Below, piece by piece: positions 5,705-10,367 of a stretch of 10,367 nucleotides of DNA. Within the stretch, counting starts at the first letter, position 1; every line of letters starts with the position of its first letter. The DNA comes from JBBAGE01 sp041655055 (lineage in GTDB: Bacteria > Pseudomonadota > Alphaproteobacteria > Rhodobacterales > Rhodobacteraceae): the NCBI GenBank assembly GCA_041655055.1, contig JBBAGE010000084.1, positions 1 to 10,367 of the forward strand. The letters run 5' to 3'. The notes under the pieces were generated by a model. It was given only the letters and a program-made list of their open reading frames with translations. It made no database searches and was not told the DNA's origin. The translations under genes and the position numbers were made by a program.

Positions 5705-6861
5705 GCCAGGCATCCGACATATCGCCCAGAATCGTGGCCCTGGACGCGCCCATGATGCGCCCGCAAGCGCGGCGGCGACGCTATCTGGCGGGCTCGTTCC
5801 TTGTGGCTGTGGTGCTGCCGGTGCTGCTAAGTGCGCTTTATTACGCGTTTTTCGCCAGCGATCGCTATGTCGCGGGCGCGGGTTTTGCGGTGCGCGGCGT
5901 GAATGCCACCACCGGGCTCGACGGGATTGGCGCGCTGACCGGGCTTGCCAGCACAGGCACGACGACGTCGGAATCCTATATCATCCTGAAATATCTGCGC
6001 AGCCGCGATCTGGTGGAACGGCTGGACAATGATATCGGCATCCGCGATCTGTTCGCAGCCCCCCAGATCGATCGGCTTTCGCGAATCAGCGCAACCCGCC
6101 CGATCGAGGATTTCGTCACCCATTGGGGCCGGATGATCGACACCAGCTTTGACACCACATCCGGTATCGTGACGTTCGAGGCGCAGGCTTTCAGCCCCGC
6201 CGATGCCGACCGTATCGCGCGCCTTGTGCTAGGGTATATTCAGGATCTGGTGAATCAACTGTCTGATAATGCCCGCCAGGATGCCCTGCGTTTTGCCCGC
6301 CAAGAGGTCGCGGGGGCCGAGGCGCGGCTGCGCGATACCTTGCAGCAATTGCGCGCATTTCGCGACCGCGAACAATTGATCGACCCCGCCGCCACGGCGC
6401 AAATCGATATCGAACTGATCGGCGCGCTGGAAGCCCGGCTCGTGGATATCCGCGCCCGTATGGCGGCCATCGGCGATCGGGTCAGCGCCGATGCCCCGGC
6501 GCTGATATCGCTGCGCCATCAGGCCGAGGCGCTTGAAACCCAGATTGCCATCCGCAGCGCCGGGATCAGCAGCGGCATGGGGGCGGGGTTATCCGATCTT
6601 TTGGCGCAGTATGAGGCGCTTGAGGTTGAAAAGGCCTTTGCCCAGCAATCCTATGCCTCGGCCCTGGCATCGCTGGAACAGGCCCGGCTTGAGGCTGACC
6701 GCCAGCAGCGTTATCTGGCCGTCTATAGCCACCCTGCCTTGCCCCAGGATGCGCTTTATCCCCGTCGGGCGCTGACGATCGTGCTGATCGGCGCGGCTGC
6801 CACCACGATCTGGGCCATTGGCGCGTTGATCACCTATGCGGTGCGGGATCATCTGACATGA
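5701..6861 (+). CDS. kpsE: capsule polysaccharide export inner-membrane protein, KpsE/CtrB/BexC family
   Basis: Encodes 386 residues with the layout of PCP-3 polysaccharide co-polymerases. A basic cytoplasmic N-terminus (RRRR at 24-27) is followed by membrane segment 1 at about 28-51. A periplasmic domain opens with SDRYVAGAGFAVRG and has a long helical, probably coiled-coil stretch at about 190-335, rich in Ala, Arg, Glu and Gln. A proline-bearing HPALPQDALYPRR at 344-356 comes just before membrane segment 2 at about 357-380. In group 2 capsule systems this protein spans the periplasm between the KpsM-KpsT transporter and the outer-membrane KpsD channel. The GTG at 5701 overlaps the stop of an 11-codon ORF. 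A later start at Met18 or Met19 lacks a ribosome site. The stop overlaps kpsM by ATGA. KpsD is not in the window. Confidence 0.88.
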   Translation: MSQASDISPRIVALDAPMMRPQARRRRYLAGSFLVAVVLPVLLSALYYAFFASDRYVAGAGFAVRGVNATTGLDGIGALTGLASTGTTTSESYIILKYLRSRDLVERLDNDIGIRDLFAAPQIDRLSRISATRPIEDFVTHWGRMIDTSFDTTSGIVTFEAQAFSPADADRIARLVLGYIQDLVNQLSDNARQDALRFARQEVAGAEARLRDTLQQLRAFRDREQLIDPAATAQIDIELIGALEARLVDIRARMAAIGDRVSADAPALISLRHQAEALETQIAIRSAGISSGMGAGLSDLLAQYEALEVEKAFAQQSYASALASLEQARLEADRQQRYLAVYSHPALPQDALYPRRALTIVLIGAAATTIWAIGALITYAVRDHLT

Positions 6862-7643
6862 CGATGACCCTGCGCGCCTTGGCCGCCTTGCAGATACGCG
6901 TAATCGGCGCGCTGATCCTGCGCGAAACGCGGGCGACATTCGGGGCCTCGCGGATGGGATATCTGTGGGCGATCATCGGGCCTGCGGCGGGTATCACCCT
7001 GCTGGTGTTCATTTTTGCACGGATGGGGCGGCAGCCGCCCTTTGGCGGCAGTCTGGCGCTGTTTTTTGCAACCGGCATTCTGACGCTTGATTATTTCAAC
7101 CGGTTGTCGGCGGGGCTGATGCGCGCCTTTGCCGCCAACCGGGGCCTGTTCAGCTATCCGGTGATCCTGGCCAGCGACGTGCTTTTCGCACGATTTTTGC
7201 TGATTTCGGCGACATATGTGGTGATCATGGCGCTTTTTTATGGCGGGCTGATCGCGCTGGGGCTGGCCGATGCGCCGCGCTATCTTGAACATCTGGTGGC
7301 CGCATTCCTGGTGACGGGGGCGCTTGGCTTTGGTTTCGGCACGCTTAACGCCGTGATTGCCGCGCATTGGCCCAGCTGGGCCCAGATCGAACGCGTGCTG
7401 ACCCGGCCGCTGTTTTTCCTGTCGGGTGTGTTCTATGTCCCCAGCCTGCTGCCGCCCGATGCGATTGCCATTTTGCGCTGGAACCCGCTTTTGCACCTGA
7501 TCGAATGGTTTCGACTGGGCTATTACGCCCATTACGACAGCCAGATAATCGATATCCGCTATCCGCTGGCGCTGGCGGCGCTGCTGATCGTGACCGGCCT
7601 TGGGGCGGAGCGGCTTTTTCGCCGCCAGCGGGGGCAGGCATGA
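6858..7643 (+). CDS. kpsM: capsule polysaccharide ABC transporter permease, KpsM family
   Basis: Encodes 261 residues, the usual KpsM/CtrC/BexB length. The ABC-2 permease signature RETRATFGASRMGYLWAIIG is at residues 22-41, forming the coupling helix and first membrane span. About six hydrophobic spans can be drawn (roughly 35-55, 63-85, 105-130, 145-170, 185-200, 235-252). RPLFFLSGVFYVPSLLP and WNPLLHLIEWFRLGYY near 183-223 are diagnostic of polysaccharide exporters of this type. The protein forms the membrane channel that moves lipid-linked capsule polymer across the inner membrane, powered by KpsT. Start and stop overlap the neighbours by four bases each (ATGA at 6858-6861 and 7640-7643), giving tight translational coupling. 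The polymer exported cannot be told from these genes. Confidence 0.92.
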   Translation: MTMTLRALAALQIRVIGALILRETRATFGASRMGYLWAIIGPAAGITLLVFIFARMGRQPPFGGSLALFFATGILTLDYFNRLSAGLMRAFAANRGLFSYPVILASDVLFARFLLISATYVVIMALFYGGLIALGLADAPRYLEHLVAAFLVTGALGFGFGTLNAVIAAHWPSWAQIERVLTRPLFFLSGVFYVPSLLPPDAIAILRWNPLLHLIEWFRLGYYAHYDSQIIDIRYPLALAALLIVTGLGAERLFRRQRGQA

Positions 7644-8290
7644 TTGAACTGATCGACATTTCAAAAGCCTATCGCCAGAATGGGCAGCGCAAGGTTATCA
7701 TCGAAAACCTGAGCTTTCGTTTTCCGCCGGGGCGAAATATCGCGATCATCGGGGAAAACGGCATCGGGAAATCCACCTTGTTGCGGATGATCGCGGGGAT
7801 CGAGCCGCCGGATCGCGGCCGGGTCATCCGATCGGCGCATGTGTCCTGGCCCCTGGGCTTTGCGGGCGGCTTTCATGGCATGATGAGCGGGCTGGAAAAT
7901 TTGCGTTTCGTCGCCCGCGCCTATGGGCAGGATACCGAGGAATTCATCGCGCAGGTGCGTGATTTCGCCGAAATCGGCGCTGCATTGACCCAGCCGGTTA
8001 AAACCTATTCGCGGGGAATGAAGGCCCGGCTGGCCTTTGGCATGAGCCTTGCGATCAATTTCGACATCTATCTGATCGATGAAATATCCGCCGTGGGCGA
8101 TCAAAACTTCCGCGCCAAAAGCCGGCAGATTTTCATGCAAAAACAGGCGTATGCCAAGGTGATTATGGTGTCCCATTCCCCCGCTGACATTCGCACATAT
8201 TGCGATTGCGGGCTGATTTTGACGCGCCGGGGCGTGATCTATCACGACGATATCGACGCGTTGCTGGCCGATTATGGTAAAAACGCATGA
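7640..8290 (+). CDS. kpsT: capsule polysaccharide ABC transporter ATPase, KpsT family
   Basis: Encodes 216 residues, a single nucleotide-binding domain. Walker A is GENGIGKST at 38-46. The position usually holding the Q-loop reads SWPLGFAGGFHG (69-80), without a clear glutamine, as in KpsT-type proteins. The signature is YSRGMKARLAF at 123-133 instead of LSGGQ, again typical of polysaccharide and teichoic-acid exporters. Walker B IYLIDE at 143-148 ends in the catalytic Glu148, and the switch histidine is His179 in VSHS. The ATG at 7640 is chosen because it overlaps the kpsM stop and begins the first beta strand. A reading frame open from 7367 upstream is an overlap artefact inside kpsM. It supplies the energy for KpsM. 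No KpsD, KpsC or KpsS gene follows, which is unusual for a full capsule locus. Confidence 0.93.
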   Translation: MIELIDISKAYRQNGQRKVIIENLSFRFPPGRNIAIIGENGIGKSTLLRMIAGIEPPDRGRVIRSAHVSWPLGFAGGFHGMMSGLENLRFVARAYGQDTEEFIAQVRDFAEIGAALTQPVKTYSRGMKARLAFGMSLAINFDIYLIDEISAVGDQNFRAKSRQIFMQKQAYAKVIMVSHSPADIRTYCDCGLILTRRGVIYHDDIDALLADYGKNA

Positions 8291-8305
8291 GGGGGGTGTC
8301 TTCTC

Positions 8306-8334
8306 TTGTCAGGCGCATCTTATCCGTGCATCTT
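8306..8334 (+). promoter_or_regulatory. possible promoter of the hydrolase leader
   Basis: TTGTCA at 8306-8311 (five of six -35 positions) is followed after 17 bases by CATCTT at 8329-8334 (three of six -10 positions). It lies just after the kpsT stop and would start a transcript of about 310 bases before the hydrolase start codon, covering the hairpins described below. Weak on its own. Confidence 0.3.
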
Positions 8335-8349
8335 GCTGCATACGTCACG

Positions 8350-8371
8350 GCGGCGGGGCCATCCCCGCCGC
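8350..8371 (+). other. perfect GC-rich hairpin after kpsT
   Basis: Arms GCGGCGGGG (8350-8358) and CCCCGCCGC (8363-8371) make a perfect 9-bp all-GC stem with loop CCAT. No T tract follows on either strand, so it is not a standard intrinsic terminator. It could stop or stabilise the kpsEMT transcript 3' end, or be the first element of the hydrolase leader. Which of these holds cannot be decided from sequence. Confidence 0.5.
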
Positions 8372-8401
8372 GGGGCAAAAACCCGGCATAGATCGGGACG
8401 G

Positions 8402-8431
8402 ACCCTCATTCACCCGAGGGTTAAAGGGAGG
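8402..8431 (+). promoter_or_regulatory. hairpin next to the ribosome site of the upstream ORF
   Basis: ACCCTC (8402-8407) and GAGGGT (8416-8421) form a 6-bp stem with an 8-base loop, ending one base before the strong ribosome site AAAGGGAGG (8423-8431) of the 56-codon ORF. CCCTC could alternatively pair with the GAGG/GGGAGG of the ribosome site, which would hide it. This gives a simple possible switch for translation of the upstream ORF. Confidence 0.4.
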
Positions 8432-8433
8432 AT

Positions 8434-8604
8434 ATGATGACGGTTCATCGAACGGCTGTTTTGGGCCATTTGCTGCGCGTTTCCGACTGCGGCGCTGTCA
8501 TGCACCGCGATGTCGGCGGCTGCCTCTCTGTCTTGCTATCCGATTCATGCATGCGCCCCCTTTTCCCGGTGTCACCGGCACCGGAGCGCTGCCTTTTTGC
8601 ATAA
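8434..8604 (+). CDS. candidate 56-residue upstream ORF before the hydrolase; not recognised
   Basis: An ATG at 8434, directly preceded by a near-perfect ribosome site (AAAGGGAGG, then two bases to the first ATG and five to a second), opens 56 codons ending in TAA at 8602-8604. The peptide begins MMTVHRTAVLGHLLRVSDCG, has four cysteines (19, 30, 39, 53) not in a metal-binding spacing I recognise, and ends LFPVSPAPERCLFA. I do not recognise a family and see no signal peptide. About a third of its third codon positions are A or T, visibly more than in the neighbouring genes, so it may be a regulatory or recently arisen ORF rather than a normal protein. The stop is 46 bases before the hydrolase start and its end overlaps hairpin-forming sequence, fitting a leader peptide. 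It could be fortuitous. Confidence 0.45.
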   Translation: MMTVHRTAVLGHLLRVSDCGAVMHRDVGGCLSVLLSDSCMRPLFPVSPAPERCLFA

Positions 8605-8629
8605 CCTGGTGCCAGAATTGGCTGGCACC
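8566..8629 (+). promoter_or_regulatory. attenuator-like set of alternative pairings before the hydrolase
   Basis: Four segments can pair in exclusive ways. CCGGTG (8566-8571) pairs with CACCGG (8579-8584). GGCACC (8577-8582) pairs with GGTGCC (8608-8613). GGTGCCAG (8608-8615) pairs perfectly with CTGGCACC (8622-8629), loop AATTGG. The first two segments lie in the last codons of the 56-codon ORF, and the last hairpin starts three bases after its stop. No T tract follows the last hairpin, and it does not cover the hydrolase ribosome site (GGAG, 8637-8640), so the output mode is unclear. Confidence 0.45.
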
Positions 8630-8650
8630 CCATCATGGAGCAAACAACAC

Positions 8651-9616
8651 ATGAGCACCAAACATCTTGTTGATCCGGACCTGCTGCCGCTGCTGGACAT
8701 GCTGCCCAACCTTGATCTGAGCGACGAGTCGCTGACTGCAATCCGCGAAGGTATGGCCACGATGGAGGTGCCGGATTTCGGCGCCGCCGATGGTCTGCCC
8801 GTCACGGTTGAAAGCCGCATGATCGACGGGCCGCAAGGCGCGGGCAGTTTGCGCGTGCTGATCGTAAAGCCGCAAAATGCCGCGGCCAACAGCCCGGGAA
8901 TTTTCCACTGCCACGGCGGCGGTTACGTGCTTGCGCGCCCCGAAGGCAGCCTGCCGGCCCTGCGCAACATGGTGAACGAATTGGGCGTGGTGGCCGTGTC
9001 GGTCGATTACCGTCTGTCGCCTGAAACCACCTTTCCCGGCCCTGACGAAGATGCCTATGCCGCGTTGAAATGGATGTCGGAAAATGCAGCGGAACTGGGT
9101 GTTGATGCCGATCGCATCGGGATCATGGGCGAAAGCGCCGGTGGCGGGATGGCTGCGGGTGTGGCGCTGATGGCGCGCGACCGCAAGGGCCCGAAAATCG
9201 CGTTCCAGAACCTGCTCTATCCGATGCTCGATGACCGCACGGTCACCGATCCGAATCCCAATCCGGTGATCGGCGAATATGTCTGGACGCGTCCGGCGAA
9301 CTATTTCGGCTGGAAATCCTATCTGGGGGTCGAGCCGGGCTCGGACGGCGTGTCGCCCTATGCCGCGCCCGCGCGCGCCGAAGACCTGTCGGGCCTGCCG
9401 CCGACGTCGATTTCGACCGGCTCGCTCGACCTGTTTCTGGACGAAAACTTTGACTATGCGCAGCGCCTGATCCGCGCGGGCGTTGCGGTCGAATTCTTTG
9501 TCTATCCCGGCGGTTTTCACGGTTTCAACATGAGCCCGACCGCCGATGTGGGTCTGCGCTCGGAAAAGCAGCGGATGGATTCGCTGCGCCGCGCCGTGGC
9601 TGCATCCGCAAAGTAA
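8651..9616 (+). CDS. alpha/beta hydrolase, hormone-sensitive-lipase (family IV) esterase
   Basis: Encodes 321 residues, the normal length of bacterial HSL-type esterases. The oxyanion motif HGGG is at 88-91, the nucleophile Ser162 sits in GESAGG, the likely acid is Asp260 in the SLDLFLDE segment, and the base is His290 in GGFHGF. The family marker DYRLSPE is at 119-125. Together these make a complete and intact catalytic triad for hydrolysing short-chain acyl esters. The natural substrate is unknown. There is no signal peptide, so it is cytoplasmic. The ATG at 8651 has GGAG ten bases upstream (8637-8640). A longer in-frame start at 8510 would run across the leader hairpins in a second reading frame and is rejected. 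The gene ends with tandem stops TAATAA and a hairpin terminator, and stands as a single-gene unit behind a 360-base structured leader. Confidence 0.92.
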   Translation: MSTKHLVDPDLLPLLDMLPNLDLSDESLTAIREGMATMEVPDFGAADGLPVTVESRMIDGPQGAGSLRVLIVKPQNAAANSPGIFHCHGGGYVLARPEGSLPALRNMVNELGVVAVSVDYRLSPETTFPGPDEDAYAALKWMSENAAELGVDADRIGIMGESAGGGMAAGVALMARDRKGPKIAFQNLLYPMLDDRTVTDPNPNPVIGEYVWTRPANYFGWKSYLGVEPGSDGVSPYAAPARAEDLSGLPPTSISTGSLDLFLDENFDYAQRLIRAGVAVEFFVYPGGFHGFNMSPTADVGLRSEKQRMDSLRRAVAASAK

Positions 9617-9627
9617 TAAGACGAACG

Positions 9628-9655
9628 CGGCCCGCCCAATCTGGCGGGCCGTTTC
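9628..9655 (+). terminator. intrinsic terminator of the hydrolase gene
   Basis: CGGCCCGCC (9628-9636) and GGCGGGCCG (9643-9651) form a perfect 9-bp stem with loop CAATCT, followed by TTTCC. It starts 11 bases after the hydrolase stop and ends against the stop codon of convergent aroQ. On the minus strand no T tract follows, so it mainly serves the hydrolase. Confidence 0.75.
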
Positions 9656-10093
9656 CTAGGCCAGCAGGCTTGCGATCCGGCGCAGGGCGAGGGTGTAGCC
9701 TTCGGTCCCGAAACCTGCGATCACCCCATCGGCGCGGGCCGAGATATAGGAGTGATGGCGAAAGGCTTCGCGTTTGTGCACATTGGAAATATGCACTTCG
9801 ATCACCGGCCCGTCATAGGCATTCAGCGCATCCAGAATCGCCACCGACGTATGGGTAAAAGCGGCGGGGTTGATGATGATCCCGGCGGCTGAATCGCGCG
9901 CTTCGTGAATCCAGTCGATGATCTGACCTTCGTGGTTTGACTGTAGCAGCCGGGTTTCGCAGCCCAATTGCCGAGCCAGATCGGCGCATTCGGTGGCAAT
10001 ATCGGCCAGCGTCTGCGCACCGTAAATCGCGGGCTCGCGCTTGCCGAGCAGGTTCAGATTCGGGCCGTTCAGAATGAAGATCAGCTTGGGCAT
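9656..10093 (-). CDS. aroQ: type II 3-dehydroquinate dehydratase AroQ
   Basis: Encodes 145 residues, exactly the length expected for the dodecameric type II enzyme. It removes water from 3-dehydroquinate to give 3-dehydroshikimate, step three of the shikimate pathway, in the cytoplasm. NGPNLNLLGKREPAIYG at 9-25 contains Arg19 on the mobile loop and the catalytic Tyr24. Asn75, His81, Glu99, His101 in EVHISN, and Arg112 complete the active site, at the same numbers as in the Mycobacterium tuberculosis enzyme as I remember it. The start has AAAGGA (10100-10105) six bases upstream. It is convergent with the hydrolase gene. In many alphaproteobacteria aroQ heads an operon with accB and accC for biotin carboxylase; here nothing follows on its strand, so it is a stand-alone gene downstream of tRNA-Glu. 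Confidence 0.96.
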   Translation of the reverse strand: MPKLIFILNGPNLNLLGKREPAIYGAQTLADIATECADLARQLGCETRLLQSNHEGQIIDWIHEARDSAAGIIINPAAFTHTSVAILDALNAYDGPVIEVHISNVHKREAFRHHSYISARADGVIAGFGTEGYTLALRRIASLLA

Positions 10094-10122
10094 CGGTTGT
10101 CCTTTGGCAAAATGCTGAGGGC

Positions 10123-10151
10123 GTTATGCCCGAAAGCGACGCAAATCCCAA
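10123..10151 (-). promoter_or_regulatory. candidate promoter of aroQ
   Basis: On the minus strand TTGGGA (10151-10146) is followed after exactly 17 bases by CATAAC (10128-10123), which matches TATAAT at four positions. Transcription would start near 10116, giving a short leader of about 22 bases before the aroQ ATG. It lies between tRNA-Glu and aroQ, so aroQ need not depend on read-through from the tRNA. Confidence 0.5.
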
Positions 10152-10178
10152 TGGTGAAGCGGATGTATAGGGGAAAAG

Positions 10179-10253
10179 TGGCAGCCCGTAGGGGAATCGA
10201 ACCCCTCTTTCCAGGTTGAAAACCTGGCGTCCTAACCGATAGACGAACGGGCC
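10179..10253 (-). tRNA. tRNA-Glu(TTC)
   Basis: A complete 75-base cloverleaf on the minus strand. The acceptor GGCCCGT pairs with ACGGGCT (top pair G-T), then discriminator G and encoded CCA (10179-10181). The anticodon stem CCAGG/CCTGG encloses loop TTTTCAA, with anticodon TTC at plus-strand positions 10220-10218. The T arm is AGGGG/CCCCT around TTCGATT. Directly after the CCA the minus strand reads CTTTTCCCC, which may help to end the transcript. The TTC anticodon reads both GAA and GAG after modification. Confidence 0.96.
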
Positions 10254-10272
10254 AGCGCTGCTTGTGGGATGC

Positions 10273-10301
10273 TGATTACGCAAAGCGCGGGCCAAGGGCA
10301 A
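10273..10301 (-). promoter_or_regulatory. possible promoter of tRNA-Glu
   Basis: TTGCCC (10301-10296) and TAATCA (10278-10273), 17 bases apart on the minus strand, stand about 20 bases before the tRNA 5' end, a sensible place. The -10 match is poor. This is the best candidate in the interval, not a confident one. Confidence 0.25.
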
Positions 10302-10325
10302 GGGGCATTTGCGTGAATTCCGATC

Positions 10326-10348
10326 CGATGCGCATTTTTTTCGCATCG
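10326..10348. other. inverted repeat with T-rich loop at the right edge
   Basis: CGATGCG (10326-10332) and CGCATCG (10342-10348) form a perfect 7-bp stem around the 9-base loop CATTTTTTT. The T run is in the loop, so it does not look like a terminator on either strand. The 114 bases from 10254 to the window end otherwise contain no gene I can support. It may belong to the control region of a gene beyond the edge. Confidence 0.35.
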
Positions 10349-10367
10349 CGGATGAGGGGCAGGGGTC

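Noticed and set aside
7367..7639. Upstream extension of kpsT inside kpsM
   Set aside because: The frame is open by chance within kpsM. The ATG at 7640 gives the usual KpsT N-terminus and a 4-base overlap.
8510..8650. N-terminal extension of the esterase to 8510
   Set aside because: The extra 47 residues resemble no HSL-family N-terminus and overlap the 56-codon ORF in another frame. A ribosome site before 8651 and the normal protein length favour the shorter form.
10119..10131. GGGC-GTTAT-GCCC hairpin as a terminator after tRNA-Glu
   Set aside because: Only four base pairs, and it overlaps the better-supported -10 element of the aroQ promoter.

Overview
The window is a high-GC bacterial chromosome segment. 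Protein signatures (hisC followed by tyrA, a KpsE/KpsM/KpsT capsule-export set, an AroQ with the full type II motif set) and the alphaproteobacterial look of the tRNAs point to Alphaproteobacteria, most probably Rhodobacterales (Rhodobacteraceae). This placement is from pattern recognition, not a database search. The content is mostly ordinary chromosomal housekeeping and accessory metabolism. I see no transposase, integrase, phage gene, CRISPR array or defence island.

Layout. (1) 2-1206, plus strand: the 3' end of a histidinol-phosphate/aromatic aminotransferase gene (hisC), overlapped by tyrA (prephenate/arogenate dehydrogenase), then an elongator tRNA-Met. (2) 1386-2576, plus: a lone periplasmic amino-acid/amide-type binding protein with a twin-arginine signal and no permease beside it. 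(3) 2577-3851, minus: an exported PQQ-type sugar dehydrogenase whose stop codon directly abuts the stop of the binding-protein gene. (4) 3922-5521, minus: a two-gene unit of a vicinal-oxygen-chelate ring-cleaving dioxygenase and an NADPH-dependent FMN/quinone reductase, closed by a strong hairpin terminator. This pairing suggests handling of quinones or catechols. (5) 5669-8290, plus: a possible 11-codon leader ORF overlapping kpsE, then kpsE-kpsM-kpsT, each joined by a 4-base start/stop overlap. They form the inner-membrane part of an ABC-dependent (group 2 type) capsule exporter. (6) 8291-9655, plus: a 360-base structured leader with a 56-codon candidate upstream ORF and several perfect hairpins, then a hormone-sensitive-lipase family hydrolase and its terminator. 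(7) 9656-10253, minus: aroQ and tRNA-Glu, followed by about 110 bases with no recognised gene.

How the parts fit. Three genes belong to aromatic amino-acid supply: aroQ early in the shikimate pathway, tyrA and hisC in the last steps to tyrosine. The capsule-export genes lack the outer-membrane partner (KpsD/Wza-like) and the synthesis genes, which must lie elsewhere. The most interesting unexplained signals are the leader of the HSL-family hydrolase, with mutually exclusive pairings and an upstream ORF, the tiny ORF coupled to kpsE, and repeated GCACAG half-sites in front of the dioxygenase operon. All three are hypotheses from sequence alone.
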